Positions 7,469 through 16,912 of a stretch of 64,000 nt of DNA are shown one piece after another. The translations under genes and the position numbers were made by a program. The stretch's first letter is position 1. Every line of letters begins with the position of its first letter. The DNA is from Bacillus sp. EB01 (lineage in GTDB: Bacteria; Bacillota; Bacilli; Bacillales; Cytobacillaceae), in contig NZ_HG964497.1 in NCBI RefSeq assembly GCF_000613125.1, positions 937,207 through 1,001,206 on the forward strand. The letters run 5' to 3'. The notes beneath the pieces are model-generated. The model had not been told where the DNA came from. It saw nothing but the letters and a program-made list of their open reading frames with translations, and did not search any database.

Positions 7469-10400
7469 TTACTTCGCTACAGTAACACTAACTGATTTAC
7501 CATAGTTTCCAGCCTTGTCCTTCGCTTGGACAGTCAGCTTTGTGCCAGCTTTTTGTTTCTTGATTTTCACAGTATAATTACCGTATTTGTTCGCTGTTGC
7601 GTAGCCGACTACCTTGCTGCCAGCCTTTACGTAAACAGTGGAATAAGCTTCGGCTTTACCTGTAACGGTTGTGGAAGAAGCTTTCACTTTGTTTACTGTT
7701 GGAGCTGCCGGAGGAGTCTTGTCTACCACTGACACTGTTACAGAGACAGAGTTATTGCCAGCTTTGTCAGTAACGAACACAGTCAGTTTTGTACCAGCCT
7801 TTTGAGCTTTCTTCAACGTAACAGAGAAGCTGCCATACTTGTCGGCATTCGCATAGCCGAGGACAGTGGATCCCGCTTTTACAGTTACTTTGGAGCCAGC
7901 TTCTGCTTTACCGGTAACTTTCTTGTCGGAATCCTTAACAGTGTTTACAACCGGCTTCACTGGAGCTGTTTTATCAACAACTGTTACGGAGGTTGCTTCA
8001 CTTACATTTCCAGCTTTGTCGGCAACGGTTACTGTCAGAACAGTTCCTGCCGGCTGAGCAGCCTTCAATGTAACGGAGAAGCTGCCGTTCTTATCAACAA
8101 CACCCGTTCCAAGAACTGTAGAACCTTTTTTAACAGTTACTTTGCCATCGACTTCCGATTTACCAGTAACTTTCTTATCATTATCACGAACCTGGTTTAC
8201 GAACGGCTTATTTGGAGCAGCTTTGTCCACCACTTTTACTACAGTAGCAGTACTAACGTTTCCAACCAAGTCTGTTGCTACAACCGAAATTTCAGTATCA
8301 GCAGCCTGCTTTTCGATAGTAATCGAGAATGCACCTGCATTGTCAGCAGTCGAACGGCCAATTTCAGCATCGGCAACTTTTGCAACAACCGTTGCACCAG
8401 CTTCCGCAGTTCCAGTAATTGCAGTGCTATCAGTTGTAACTTCATTTACAACAGGAGCTGTGGTTGTAGTATCAACAACCTTCAAGTGACGGCCTTCAAT
8501 TTGTGCAGTGAACGGTTTAGGCTGTGCAGCAACATAATTGACAAGTCCGTCAAGGTCAGTTGGCCCAATTTCAGGGTTTTTCCCGCCTAGTAGGGCAGTA
8601 TAGTTATCGCCGCCGCCTGCCATGAAGTTATTTACTGTTACAGTGTAATCTTTATTTAAATCAATCTTGCTTCCATCTGGAAGGAATACATCAACAACGC
8701 GGTTACCCATTGGCAACTGCTCGGACCAAGTGTATTTCAAACCAGCGATTTGAAGCATTCTAACTTTATTTGGAGTCCACTGTTGGTTCAGAAGGTCTTT
8801 TACCTGCTGGCCAGTCAGAGTCATTTTCACAAGATCGTTGCCGAATGGCTGGATTGTGAACAATTCACCCCAAGTGATTTCACCCGCATTGAGGTCAGCA
8901 CGGATTCCGCCTGGGTTCATAAATGCAAAGTCTGAGCCCATTTCAGCTTTCATTGCATCGGCAATAACATTACCGAGTACAGACTCACCATGCTCGTTTT
9001 GATCATCTTTCATTTCAACAGCTGCTTCACCAATTACACGATCGATGATTGGGGAAACAATTGCTTTGTAGCTGTCAACCTTTGCCTTTACAGCTGCATC
9101 AGGAGTTACACCATTCTGGAATGTTGTAACAACACTTGCACGCTTTTCAACGATATCACCAGTTACAGGATCGATTTCAATGTCTACATCCGCAAAAGCA
9201 GTACCGGAAGAATAAGCTTGAACAAGTAGTTTGTTATCAACTAACGCATTTGTATACGCATGGTTGTGCGCGCCAAAGATAACATCTACTTCATCATCTA
9301 CCTGGTTGGCAAAATCAACGATCTCGCCAGAAGCGTTTGTGCCGTCTGTATTGGAAACTCCAGGGTTGTGAGCAAGAACTACAATTGCTTCAACGCCTTT
9401 GGACTTCAACTCAGCAGCGTACTTATTGATTTGAGGTACTTCGTCAAGGAACTTAACTCCCGCAGTACCCGCAGGTGTTACAATGCTTGGTGTATCGGAA
9501 AGCGTGACGCCGATGAAACCAACCTTCGCGCTGCCTACTTCTTTCACTACATACGGATCAAAAATTAGCTCATTGGTTTCCGAGTTTACGATATTCCCAG
9601 AAACATATGGGAAGTCAACACCTTTGAAAACGCCGAATTGATCGTATGTTTTAGGATGGCGTCCGCCGTCAATCAAGCGCATCATTTCTGCTACGCCTTC
9701 ATCAAATTCATGGTTTCCAACAGTACCAACATCGAAACCAAGGTCATTTAAGAATTCCATTGTAGGCTCGTCCTGCAGAAGGGCCGATGTCGGAGAGCTG
9801 GCTCCAACTGCGTCTCCAGAGTGAACCATCAATGTATTTGGATTTGTTCTTTCACGCTGCTTCAAGTAAGAAGCTAGATATTCAGCTCCGCCGGCAACTT
9901 TTCCGCTTACAACTTTTGTTGTATCAAGCTGGCCGTGGAAATCGTTAATTCCCAAAAGCTGAACTTTAATGTTCGCTGGTGGAGCCTGGAAAAGGTCGAT
10001 GGAGTACTTACCCCATGTTCCTTTTGAATCAGAAGTACTACCAGTATATTTGATGTTTGTTGTATCAGCAGTGAATCCTTGTGCTTCATCAGATGGTGAA
10101 GATTTAAAGAACAGGTCAACTTCTTTGTTGATTGGCTTAATGCTCCAGTTGCCATCCGCCGAAGGATCGATGGAAGGTTGAGTCATGATGTAATCCATCA
10201 AGATTTGGCGATTCTCGTCTGGTGAATCAATAACAATCTTTGCTTTTCCGCCAGCTAGGCCAGGGAAGTTACCGCCGCCTGTTGCACGGTAGTTGTTTGT
10301 GGCAACTAGGAACTTCTGTGCTGGGTCAACTTTCGTGCCATCCAGCAGGCGAAGATTTTTGATACGGCTTGAGTTTGCATTATTGATTGATCCGTCTGGT

Positions 10401-12022
10401 TTGTACTTAGCTGGTACAGTGATATCAATTTCATACTTGACACCGTCGATTACGTCATAATTGAATGTTTCAAAAGCAGAGTTGATAATGTCTTGTGAAT
10501 CAGAAGACTCAAGGTTCACTTCATTGAATTGTGCCGCTGACATTTCAAGCCACTCTTTAACTTGTGCTCCAGTCAATTCAACAGCCTTCAATGTGTTAGG
10601 GTACAAATAAAGGTCATTTGCACTCTTGATTGTCAGGTCACCTTTTTGAATGTACGTATAATCGTTTGGACCTCCACGGCCGGCTTTAAACGGTGCACCT
10701 GCAGAAAGGATTGGTACATTCTTATATTCAGGAAGGTTTTTCGCAACATAGTTTTCAACATACCAAGTCTGTGCGTTGTTTACGATTTGGATAGTGGGAT
10801 CATCCTGCACACGTGCAAAATAGCTGTACATTGGTGCGTTTGTTGTTCCAATTTTTGTATTTACAAATTGGATTGTTTCTTCGTGCTCAGTCTTTACAGC
10901 GTCTGCAATAGCTTGAACAGGAGTAGCTTTTGCAATTTTCTTTGAGCTGCCATCTGCTTGCTTCTCAGTTACAAATACTGGCCTTGAAGCAGACTTTGAG
11001 CCTGTTACTTCCCATTTGCCATTTACTTGCTCAATTTTCATGTCAATGACACCAAGGTTGTTGCCCCAGTTACCTGCCTCAACAGCTGCAACACCATTGA
11101 TTGTGCCGTTTGTAGCATCAACGCCGTTTACATTAGCAAAGTCAGGAGCTGTACCTGGGAATACTACGTGCTTGTGTCCGAAAAGAATCGCGTCGATATC
11201 TGTTACCTTGCTCAAAGGAAGAACAGCATTTTCCGCATCTTTGTAGGCTTCTGCTGTAGCGTCAAATCCAGTGTGCGCAAGAGCTACTACAAGGTCAGCA
11301 CCTTCAGCTTTCATTTGCGGCACGAATTTTTCAGCGGTTGCAACTATGTCCTTAACTTTTACTTGGCCTTCAAGGTTCGCCTTATCCCACTGCATAATTT
11401 GAGGAGTTACGAGCCCGATGACACCAACCTTAAGCTCTACATTATTGCCGTTGCTGTCCTTAAAGGTTCGTTTAAGGATTTGGTACGGCTTATATTTATT
11501 TGCATCATTGGTATTGTCGTTATCTTTGTCATCAGCATAAATATTGGCGTTTACATAAGGAAACTTAGCTTCCTCAATTGCATTGTGAAGGAAATCCAAG
11601 CCATAGTTAAACTCATGGTTTCCGAATGTAGCAGCATCATAGTCCAACAGGTTCATAGCCTTATAGACAGGGTGTGTTTCAGTTGCGCCAAGTTTTTTCA
11701 CTTTGGCAATGTAATCGGCAAGAGGATTACCTTGTAGTAGGTCCCCATTGTCAAAAAGCAGGGAGTTTTGTTTCTCAGCACGGGCAGTATTAATCAGATC
11801 CGCAGTCCTGGTGAGTCCGTACTCGATTGTTGACTTTGTTTGATAGTAATCATAGTCCATAATATTGGCATGGACATCAGTTGTCTCCAAAATCCTAAGA
11901 TCAATTGATCCGGGAGCCGTCTCGGCATTCGCGGACAAGCTGCCTATAGGGGAGAGAATCGTGCTGGCCAGAACAGCAGCAGCCGTTACCTTGCTAAACA
12001 TCCCTAAGTTCTTTTTCTTCAT
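7469..12022 (-). CDS. Secreted double-domain 5'-nucleotidase / cyclic-nucleotide phosphodiesterase (YfkN-like) with Ig-like repeats
   Basis: Extracellular nucleotide scavenging enzyme of 1517 residues. A signal peptide (1-33, ending SANA) precedes a first calcineurin-type phosphoesterase domain (ILETTDVHANI, D49 and H51) with its 5'-nucleotidase C-terminal domain. A second full copy follows (LLGINDFHGQLD near residue 660), again with a nucleotidase C-terminal domain. From about 1180 to the end there are four Ig-like repeats of about 80 residues (pattern VTGKAEAGSKVTVKAG ... VTDKAGN). Bacillus subtilis YfkN has the same double catalytic layout; the Ig tail is the difference. No LPXTG sorting signal is seen, so the repeats may hold the protein to the wall. 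I chose the ATG at 12022 (AAGGAG 9 nt upstream, directly before the signal peptide) over an ATG 75 nt earlier. Confidence 0.92.
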   Translation of the reverse strand: MKKKNLGMFSKVTAAAVLASTILSPIGSLSANAETAPGSIDLRILETTDVHANIMDYDYYQTKSTIEYGLTRTADLINTARAEKQNSLLFDNGDLLQGNPLADYIAKVKKLGATETHPVYKAMNLLDYDAATFGNHEFNYGLDFLHNAIEEAKFPYVNANIYADDKDNDNTNDANKYKPYQILKRTFKDSNGNNVELKVGVIGLVTPQIMQWDKANLEGQVKVKDIVATAEKFVPQMKAEGADLVVALAHTGFDATAEAYKDAENAVLPLSKVTDIDAILFGHKHVVFPGTAPDFANVNGVDATNGTINGVAAVEAGNWGNNLGVIDMKIEQVNGKWEVTGSKSASRPVFVTEKQADGSSKKIAKATPVQAIADAVKTEHEETIQFVNTKIGTTNAPMYSYFARVQDDPTIQIVNNAQTWYVENYVAKNLPEYKNVPILSAGAPFKAGRGGPNDYTYIQKGDLTIKSANDLYLYPNTLKAVELTGAQVKEWLEMSAAQFNEVNLESSDSQDIINSAFETFNYDVIDGVKYEIDITVPAKYKPDGSINNANSSRIKNLRLLDGTKVDPAQKFLVATNNYRATGGGNFPGLAGGKAKIVIDSPDENRQILMDYIMTQPSIDPSADGNWSIKPINKEVDLFFKSSPSDEAQGFTADTTNIKYTGSTSDSKGTWGKYSIDLFQAPPANIKVQLLGINDFHGQLDTTKVVSGKVAGGAEYLASYLKQRERTNPNTLMVHSGDAVGASSPTSALLQDEPTMEFLNDLGFDVGTVGNHEFDEGVAEMMRLIDGGRHPKTYDQFGVFKGVDFPYVSGNIVNSETNELIFDPYVVKEVGSAKVGFIGVTLSDTPSIVTPAGTAGVKFLDEVPQINKYAAELKSKGVEAIVVLAHNPGVSNTDGTNASGEIVDFANQVDDEVDVIFGAHNHAYTNALVDNKLLVQAYSSGTAFADVDIEIDPVTGDIVEKRASVVTTFQNGVTPDAAVKAKVDSYKAIVSPIIDRVIGEAAVEMKDDQNEHGESVLGNVIADAMKAEMGSDFAFMNPGGIRADLNAGEITWGELFTIQPFGNDLVKMTLTGQQVKDLLNQQWTPNKVRMLQIAGLKYTWSEQLPMGNRVVDVFLPDGSKIDLNKDYTVTVNNFMAGGGDNYTALLGGKNPEIGPTDLDGLVNYVAAQPKPFTAQIEGRHLKVVDTTTTAPVVNEVTTDSTAITGTAEAGATVVAKVADAEIGRSTADNAGAFSITIEKQAADTEISVVATDLVGNVSTATVVKVVDKAAPNKPFVNQVRDNDKKVTGKSEVDGKVTVKKGSTVLGTGVVDKNGSFSVTLKAAQPAGTVLTVTVADKAGNVSEATSVTVVDKTAPVKPVVNTVKDSDKKVTGKAEAGSKVTVKAGSTVLGYANADKYGSFSVTLKKAQKAGTKLTVFVTDKAGNNSVSVTVSVVDKTPPAAPTVNKVKASSTTVTGKAEAYSTVYVKAGSKVVGYATANKYGNYTVKIKKQKAGTKLTVQAKDKAGNYGKSVSVTVAK

Positions 12023-12288
12023 GAAAGAACGCTCCTTAAATAGAATAAAATAGTTAATCCTACTAAAAAACTGTTCTCCTTTCCGATTTTCTATCAATTA
12101 GCAAATAATAGTTCAAGAGGTATGACGTATTACCTGTTAACCGCTTACATATTATACAACCTAGTAAACTAGAATAATAGATATTGTCGAATGATTTTAA
12201 AAAATTTTTACATTGCAAAATTACTCATAATTCGACTCTACTCAAGCTATTAAAATGAGCTCCCTCCGATAAAAAAATCGCAAAAAAA

Positions 12289-12312
12289 GAACGCACATCT
12301 GAATGTGCGTTC
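12289..12312 (-). terminator. Intrinsic terminator of the serine operon
   Basis: A perfect 10-bp stem (GAACGCACAT / ATGTGCGTTC) with a 4-nt loop, followed on the minus strand by a T run, 8 bp after the serA stop codon. The rest of the 12023-12319 spacer is AT-rich and shows nothing else definite. Confidence 0.9.
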
Positions 12313-12319
12313 AAGTTAT

Positions 12320-13915
12320 TTAATGATCTGGATACAATTCCAACAACTGCGCTTCCTTCAATCCGTCGATGGCGGTCAAGCCTTGTAAGACCTCATGGCT
12401 GATTGGTTTATCAAGTGTCAGTACCATAATGGCCTCGCCGCCGACATCGGCCCGGCCTACCTGCATCGTACCAATATTAATTTGGTGATCCCCCAGAAGT
12501 GCACCTACTCTGCCGATCATCCCGGGAACATCATGATGATTAATGAATAACAGATGGCGTTCAGGGCGGACATCGACACGGTACTTATTAATCTTCACAA
12601 TCCGTTCGCCATATCCATTGAGAACTGTGGCACCAATGCAAGCTTTTCTGTTTCCGTTTGAGACCGTCACTTCCACATAATTCGCAAAGCCTTTATTATT
12701 TGTGTTTTTCCGCACAGTGTGCGGAACTCCATGCTCGTTTAAAAGGTGCAGGGCATTTACCAGATTTACAGAATCGCTCAGGTGATGGGTCAGCACTCCT
12801 TTTACAATCGACCTTGAAATAAGGTCTGTGTCTTCCTTAATCAAATCTCCGTAGTAATCAATGTCGATTTTATTGGGTGCTTCGTGCAACAGCTGGATAA
12901 CAAGCTGGCCGACCTGTTCCCCAAGCCGGAGATATGGCTGCAGGCTCTTCATCGCTTCAGTGGAGATTTGCGGCATGTTGACAGCATGGCGGACAACCTT
13001 TGATTGAAGAATTTCAATGATTTCCTCACTAACCTCTTCAGCGACCTTTTCCTGTGCTTCGACTGTCGATGCCCCAAGATGTGGGGTGGTAATGATTCGC
13101 GGGTGATTGAGCAGTCCGCTGTTGGTAGGCGGCTCTGTCTGGAATACATCAAGGGCAGCCCCTGCCACATGACCGTCATTGATTGACCTCACCAGTGCTT
13201 CCTCGTCGATAATCCCGCCTCTTGCACAGTTAATAAACCTGACACCCCTTTTTGTTTTTGCCAAAAATTCATCATCCACCAGATTTCGGGTCGCATTAAT
13301 AAGCGGTGTGTGAATCGTAATAAAATCGGAATTTCTTGCAATTTCATCGATTGTTGCCTTGACGATTCCAAGTTTGGCTGCGCGCTCTTCGGTCAGATAG
13401 GGGTCAAAGCCGAGAATCTCCATTCCAAAGCTTTTTGCCCGCTTGGCAACCTCAGTACCGATTTTACCCATACCGATGACTCCTAAAGTTTTCCTGTATA
13501 ATTCGACTCCCTGGAAGGCACCGCGGTTCCATTCACCTTTGGATGTAATCTCGTGGGCCTGCGGGATATTACGGGCGAGCGCAAGCAGCATCGCCAACGT
13601 GTGCTCAGTAGCAGCAATGGTATTCCCGCCAGGCGCGTTAATGACAAGAATTCCTTTGCGTGTCGCCGCGCTCACATCAATGTTATCTACACCGACCCCG
13701 GCCCGGGCAATCACCTTTAGGCGGTCCGCCTTCTGAATGATGTCCTCGGTTACCTTTGTTTGGCTGCGGACAATTAATGCATCATAATGATGGATTTGCT
13801 CAACAAGATCGGAGTGCGGAAGGCCAACCTGCTTATCTACGGTGAAAAGAGGATGTTCATATAAAGCTTGAAGCCCGCTATCACTAATACTATCTGTAAT
13901 CAACACCTTAAACAT
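12320..13915 (-). CDS. serA: D-3-phosphoglycerate dehydrogenase
   Basis: First step of serine synthesis: oxidises 3-phosphoglycerate to 3-phosphohydroxypyruvate with NAD. The 531 residues hold the catalytic/NAD-binding part with VIGMGKIGTEVAKRAKSFG (dinucleotide fold), INCARGGIIDEEAL, and HLGAST carrying the catalytic histidine. An intervening ASB domain and a C-terminal ACT domain (DVPGMIGRVGALLGDHQINIGTM) follow. Length matches the 525-residue Bacillus subtilis enzyme. Start at the ATG at 13915, GGAGG 7 nt upstream. It is the second gene after the aminotransferase at 14023-15213, both behind a T-box leader, so it is expected to be switched on when charged tRNA-Ser is low. The ACT domain suggests feedback by serine. 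Confidence 0.96.
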   Translation of the reverse strand: MFKVLITDSISDSGLQALYEHPLFTVDKQVGLPHSDLVEQIHHYDALIVRSQTKVTEDIIQKADRLKVIARAGVGVDNIDVSAATRKGILVINAPGGNTIAATEHTLAMLLALARNIPQAHEITSKGEWNRGAFQGVELYRKTLGVIGMGKIGTEVAKRAKSFGMEILGFDPYLTEERAAKLGIVKATIDEIARNSDFITIHTPLINATRNLVDDEFLAKTKRGVRFINCARGGIIDEEALVRSINDGHVAGAALDVFQTEPPTNSGLLNHPRIITTPHLGASTVEAQEKVAEEVSEEIIEILQSKVVRHAVNMPQISTEAMKSLQPYLRLGEQVGQLVIQLLHEAPNKIDIDYYGDLIKEDTDLISRSIVKGVLTHHLSDSVNLVNALHLLNEHGVPHTVRKNTNNKGFANYVEVTVSNGNRKACIGATVLNGYGERIVKINKYRVDVRPERHLLFINHHDVPGMIGRVGALLGDHQINIGTMQVGRADVGGEAIMVLTLDKPISHEVLQGLTAIDGLKEAQLLELYPDH

Positions 13916-14022
13916 TATTCTGCCTCCCCACTGGTTATTCAAAATTTGTTGTCTTTTGAAGCTTGGTTTTGGTTTTTTAGTCGTTCATATTTTCTTTCCC
14001 GATTTGTTTTAAAAAACGCGAT

Positions 14023-15213
14023 TCAAGTTCGTACCCATTCGTTTTGCTCTTGCTTTAACAAGCTCTTAAGCCAAACTTCCTTAGCTTTTGAGGTTGCTGC
14101 TCCAAGCACTTCCTTTTCGCCTAGCTGAGCGAGTGCCAATTCCATCCCTGTTAAAACCTTCATCACATCAAACGGTGTGCAATAACCCATATGGCCAATG
14201 CGGATGATTTCTCCTTTCAGCTTTTTCTGGCCGCCCGCGATGGTAATGGCAAACTGGTCCTGCAGCACTTTTTTCAGCTGCCTGGTTTTTTCATTGTTGG
14301 TCACGATTGCTGTCACGGTAGAGGATGCATCCTCATCGCTTGTCAGCAGCGGCATGCCCAATGCTTTAACCCCTTCACGGACCATTTCCTTAAGCAGAAG
14401 GTGACGGGAAACAACATGGTCAAAACCTTCCTCCTCGAGCATCCTGCAAACCTCGAGCGCTCCGTATATCAATGAGACAGCTGGCGTAAATGGCGTCGAC
14501 GTTTCTTTTTCAAAAGAAGAGAAGTAGCGGTTTAAATCAAGGTAAAACCGTTTTGTCTTACAGGCAGAGATGGCGGAGCGCGCCTTATCACTGGTTGCGA
14601 TGAATGCGAGTCCTGGAGGGAGCATGAGAGCTTTCTGGGAACCTGCTGCCAGAATGTCAATGTGCCAGGCTTCCATATCCACGTTTACTGCGCCAATGCA
14701 GCTAACTCCATCAACAATAAATAACGCGTCAGACTGCTCCTTGACTACATCACCCAGCGCCTTTATTGGGTTGAACACACCTGTCGAGGTTTCACAATAG
14801 GTAGCGAAAACCGCCTTAACACTGACGTTGATTTTTTTAAAAAAATCATCAAGTTCCAGTGCGGAGCAGGTTTTCCCCCATTCTATTTCAAGTCGGTACA
14901 CATTAGCACCGAATGACTCACAAATGCTGGCGAACCGGTCCCCGAATGCTCCTGTTACGATGACAATCACATGGTCGCCTTCCTCCACCACGTTGGCTGC
15001 TGCTGTTTCCAGGGCGGCCGTCCCACTTCCAGAAATGACTGTCACGGGATTTTCCGAGCCGAATGCTGGTCGGAGGCGTAACGATACCTCTTCAAGAAGG
15101 CTCGAGAACTGTTTACTGCGATGCGCAATCATCGGCTGGTTCATCGCATGCTTCACTCGTTCTGGAACTGGCGTGGGTCCCGGGGTAAATAAAGCTTGCT
15201 GGTCAATCATCAT
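14023..15213 (-). CDS. Class V aminotransferase, probable phosphoserine (or alanine/serine-glyoxylate type) aminotransferase
   Basis: PLP-dependent enzyme of 396 residues, cytosolic. Family marks are LFTPGPTPVPERV at the N-terminus, the SGSGTAALE phosphate-binding turn, VDGVSCIGAV with the cofactor-binding aspartate, and the Schiff-base lysine in SQKALMLPPG. By sequence it belongs to the alanine-glyoxylate / serine-glyoxylate group rather than classical SerC. Its place directly upstream of serA in one T-box-controlled operon suggests it supplies the phosphoserine aminotransferase step; that is inference. Two adjacent ATG codons (15213, 15210) could start it; GGAGGG lies 11 nt upstream of the first. 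Confidence 0.88.
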   Translation of the reverse strand: MMIDQQALFTPGPTPVPERVKHAMNQPMIAHRSKQFSSLLEEVSLRLRPAFGSENPVTVISGSGTAALETAAANVVEEGDHVIVIVTGAFGDRFASICESFGANVYRLEIEWGKTCSALELDDFFKKINVSVKAVFATYCETSTGVFNPIKALGDVVKEQSDALFIVDGVSCIGAVNVDMEAWHIDILAAGSQKALMLPPGLAFIATSDKARSAISACKTKRFYLDLNRYFSSFEKETSTPFTPAVSLIYGALEVCRMLEEEGFDHVVSRHLLLKEMVREGVKALGMPLLTSDEDASSTVTAIVTNNEKTRQLKKVLQDQFAITIAGGQKKLKGEIIRIGHMGYCTPFDVMKVLTGMELALAQLGEKEVLGAATSKAKEVWLKSLLKQEQNEWVRT

Positions 15214-15270
15214 CCTTCATCATTCCCTCCGCTAATTATCTTCCAATACAAAACCATAGGCGCAAGAAAA

Positions 15271-15525
15271 CAAAATAAAAACGCCCCCCATAACAGAGCA
15301 TGCGTCTGTTATGAGGGGCGTGGAATAACGCGGTGCCACCCTCATTCGTTGCCAGTCAAAAGGCAACCTCAGGAAAGATAACGGCTTTCACCGTGTCCGC
15401 CTACTTTATTGTTCAGCAGACCAGTTCAGAAGTGCTGGGCTTTAATAAGAAAGGCATCGGTTCACAGCGGCCACCGACTCTCTGGGACTCCTTCTTATAG
15501 CCGTCTTCATCAGTACTTTTAGAAT
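15271..15525 (-). ncRNA. T-box riboswitch leader, probably tRNA-Ser specific
   Basis: The minus-strand leader contains the T-box core AGGGTGGCACCGCG (around 15327-15340), a Stem I with an AGAGAG bulge and a GTGAACCG stretch. A strong terminator follows with a 16-bp stem (CGCCCCTCATAACAGA pairing with TCTGTTATGGGGGGCG) and a T run. In Stem I the 3' side of the specifier loop, after the AAGAAGG / CCTTTCTT helix, reads AAAGCCCAGCACTTC. An AGC serine codon fits both position and gene context, though GCC (alanine) in the same loop cannot be excluded by eye. It controls the aminotransferase-serA operon by antitermination. Confidence 0.93.
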
Positions 15526-15665
15526 ATACAGAAAACTTTAACTCAATTATTGCCTTTTGTAAAGACCTATTTGTATGAAAAAGTTTGTTTTTGATACAAC
15601 TAATAGGGTAAGAGCATAAAAATTATAGTAAAAAAGCTTGTCGATTTGATGATTTCACGATAAAC

Positions 15666-15699
15666 TTACTTTGATAAACCTACTTATATAAAGTAACTT
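15666..15699 (+). promoter_or_regulatory. Promoter with inverted repeat ahead of LLM paralogue 2
   Basis: TTGATA (15671-15676) and TAACTT (15694-15699) are 17 nt apart. The inverted repeat TTACTTT / AAAGTAA (15666-15672 and 15690-15696) overlaps both boxes. The layout suggests repression by a dimeric regulator, possibly HxlR- or MarR-like; no such gene is in the window. Confidence 0.45.
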
Positions 15700-15729
15700 A
15701 ATTTAGCTAATATAACTGGAGGACTACCA

Positions 15730-16794
15730 TTGATACATGAAAATAACAACTCCTTCGAGATCGGCCTTTACACCCTTGGGGATATTTGTCCTGACCCTCA
15801 TACAGGAAAAACAATTAGTGCGGGAGAGCGCCTCAAAGAAATTATGGCTGCTGCAAAGCTAGCAGATGAGGCAGGCCTTGATATTTTTGGAGTTGGGGAG
15901 CACCACCGCCTCGATTATTCCGTGTCTACTCCAGCTGTCGTCCTTGCCGGTATTGCCCAGCAAACAAAACGGATTAAACTGACAAGCACCACGACTGTTT
16001 TGAGTACGATTGATCCGGTTCGTTTGTTCGAGGATTTCGCAACACTGGATTTAATCTCGGATGGGCGCGCAGAAATCATTGCCGGCCGGGGAGCATTCAT
16101 TGAGTCATTCCCTCTGTTCGGTTATAGCCTCGATGATTATGATGAATTGTTTTCGGAAAATATGGAATTGCTGCTTAAGCTTAACCAGAACGAACGGGTT
16201 AGCTGGGAAGGCAAGTTTCGGTCTCCAATAAACAATGCTGAAATCGCCCCTCGACCTTACCAAAAAGAGCTGCCAGTCTGGATTGGCGTAGGCGGTTCAC
16301 CTGAGAGCGCAATTCGCGCCGGAAAACTCGGTGTTGGCATGGCGATGGCCATCCTTGGAGGCGACCCAATCCGGTTCAAAGCACTTGCCGATATTTATCG
16401 CCAGGCAGGATTGGAATCTGGCCACCCTGAGGAGCGCCTAAAGCTGGGTGTAACCGGCCACGGATTTATCGCAAAAACAACCCAGCAGGCAAAGGATGAG
16501 TTTTATCCTTACTATTCAAATTACTGGAAATATGTAAACGGCCAGCGGGGAATGGCTACAAGCATTTCGAGAAATGACTTTGACAAAATGGCCGGCCCGG
16601 ATACTGCACTTTTCGTAGGCAGCCCGCAACAAATTATTGAAAAGGTTCTTCATCAGCACGAACTCTTTGGACATACAAGATTCCTTGCCCAGATAGACAT
16701 TGGCGCCGTTCCATTTAAGAAGATTGTAGAGGGTATCGAGCTGCTGGCAACTGAAGTCGCACCAGTTTTACGAAGGGAATTGAATAAGCGCTAA
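15730..16794 (+). CDS. LLM-class (luciferase-like) flavin-dependent oxidoreductase, paralogue 2
   Basis: A 354-residue TIM-barrel flavin oxidoreductase, paralogous to the protein at 4758-5810. Shared marks are FGVGEHHRLDYS, TTTVLSTIDPVRLFEDFATLD, GRAEIIAGRGAFIESFPLFGY and PVWIGVGGSPESA. The start is TTG at 15730, supported by GGAGG 7 nt upstream; there is no ATG in frame nearby. It is monocistronic with its own promoter. The substrate is unknown. Two near-equal paralogues 10 kb apart point to an old duplication, but the divergence is too large for a recent one. Confidence 0.88.
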   Translation: MIHENNNSFEIGLYTLGDICPDPHTGKTISAGERLKEIMAAAKLADEAGLDIFGVGEHHRLDYSVSTPAVVLAGIAQQTKRIKLTSTTTVLSTIDPVRLFEDFATLDLISDGRAEIIAGRGAFIESFPLFGYSLDDYDELFSENMELLLKLNQNERVSWEGKFRSPINNAEIAPRPYQKELPVWIGVGGSPESAIRAGKLGVGMAMAILGGDPIRFKALADIYRQAGLESGHPEERLKLGVTGHGFIAKTTQQAKDEFYPYYSNYWKYVNGQRGMATSISRNDFDKMAGPDTALFVGSPQQIIEKVLHQHELFGHTRFLAQIDIGAVPFKKIVEGIELLATEVAPVLRRELNKR

Positions 16795-16796
16795 AT

Positions 16797-16869
16797 AATC
16801 CGACGGTTTGGAGTGTTAATTCGGCGATTCCAGAAATAATTCTGCGATTTTGAAATTAATTCGGCGGTT
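16797..16869. repeat. Phased 20-21 bp repeat, four units
   Basis: AATYCGRCG-like motifs recur at 16797, 16818, 16838 and 16858 (AATTCGGCG, AATTCTGCG, AATTCGGCG for the last three). They sit between convergent genes right after the stop codon of the upstream gene. This is the same style of array as at 6004-6129 but with a different motif. Confidence 0.65.
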
Positions 16870-16883
16870 TTTTAAAAAGAAGT

Positions 16884-16908
16884 ATCCAGCCGACAGGGTC
16901 GGCTGGAT
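16884..16908. terminator. Intrinsic terminator between convergent genes
   Basis: A perfect 11-bp stem (ATCCAGCCGAC / GTCGGCTGGAT) with a 3-nt loop; on the minus strand a T-rich tract follows. It lies 5 bp after the stop codon of the ThuA-like gene. Confidence 0.85.
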
Positions 16909-16912
16909 AATT

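Noticed and set aside
7802-8590. Long plus-strand frames inside the phosphoesterase gene (also 11027-11737)
   Set aside because: Antisense shadows of a clearly coding repeat-rich gene; low-complexity, Cys/Ser/Asn-rich translations without family match.
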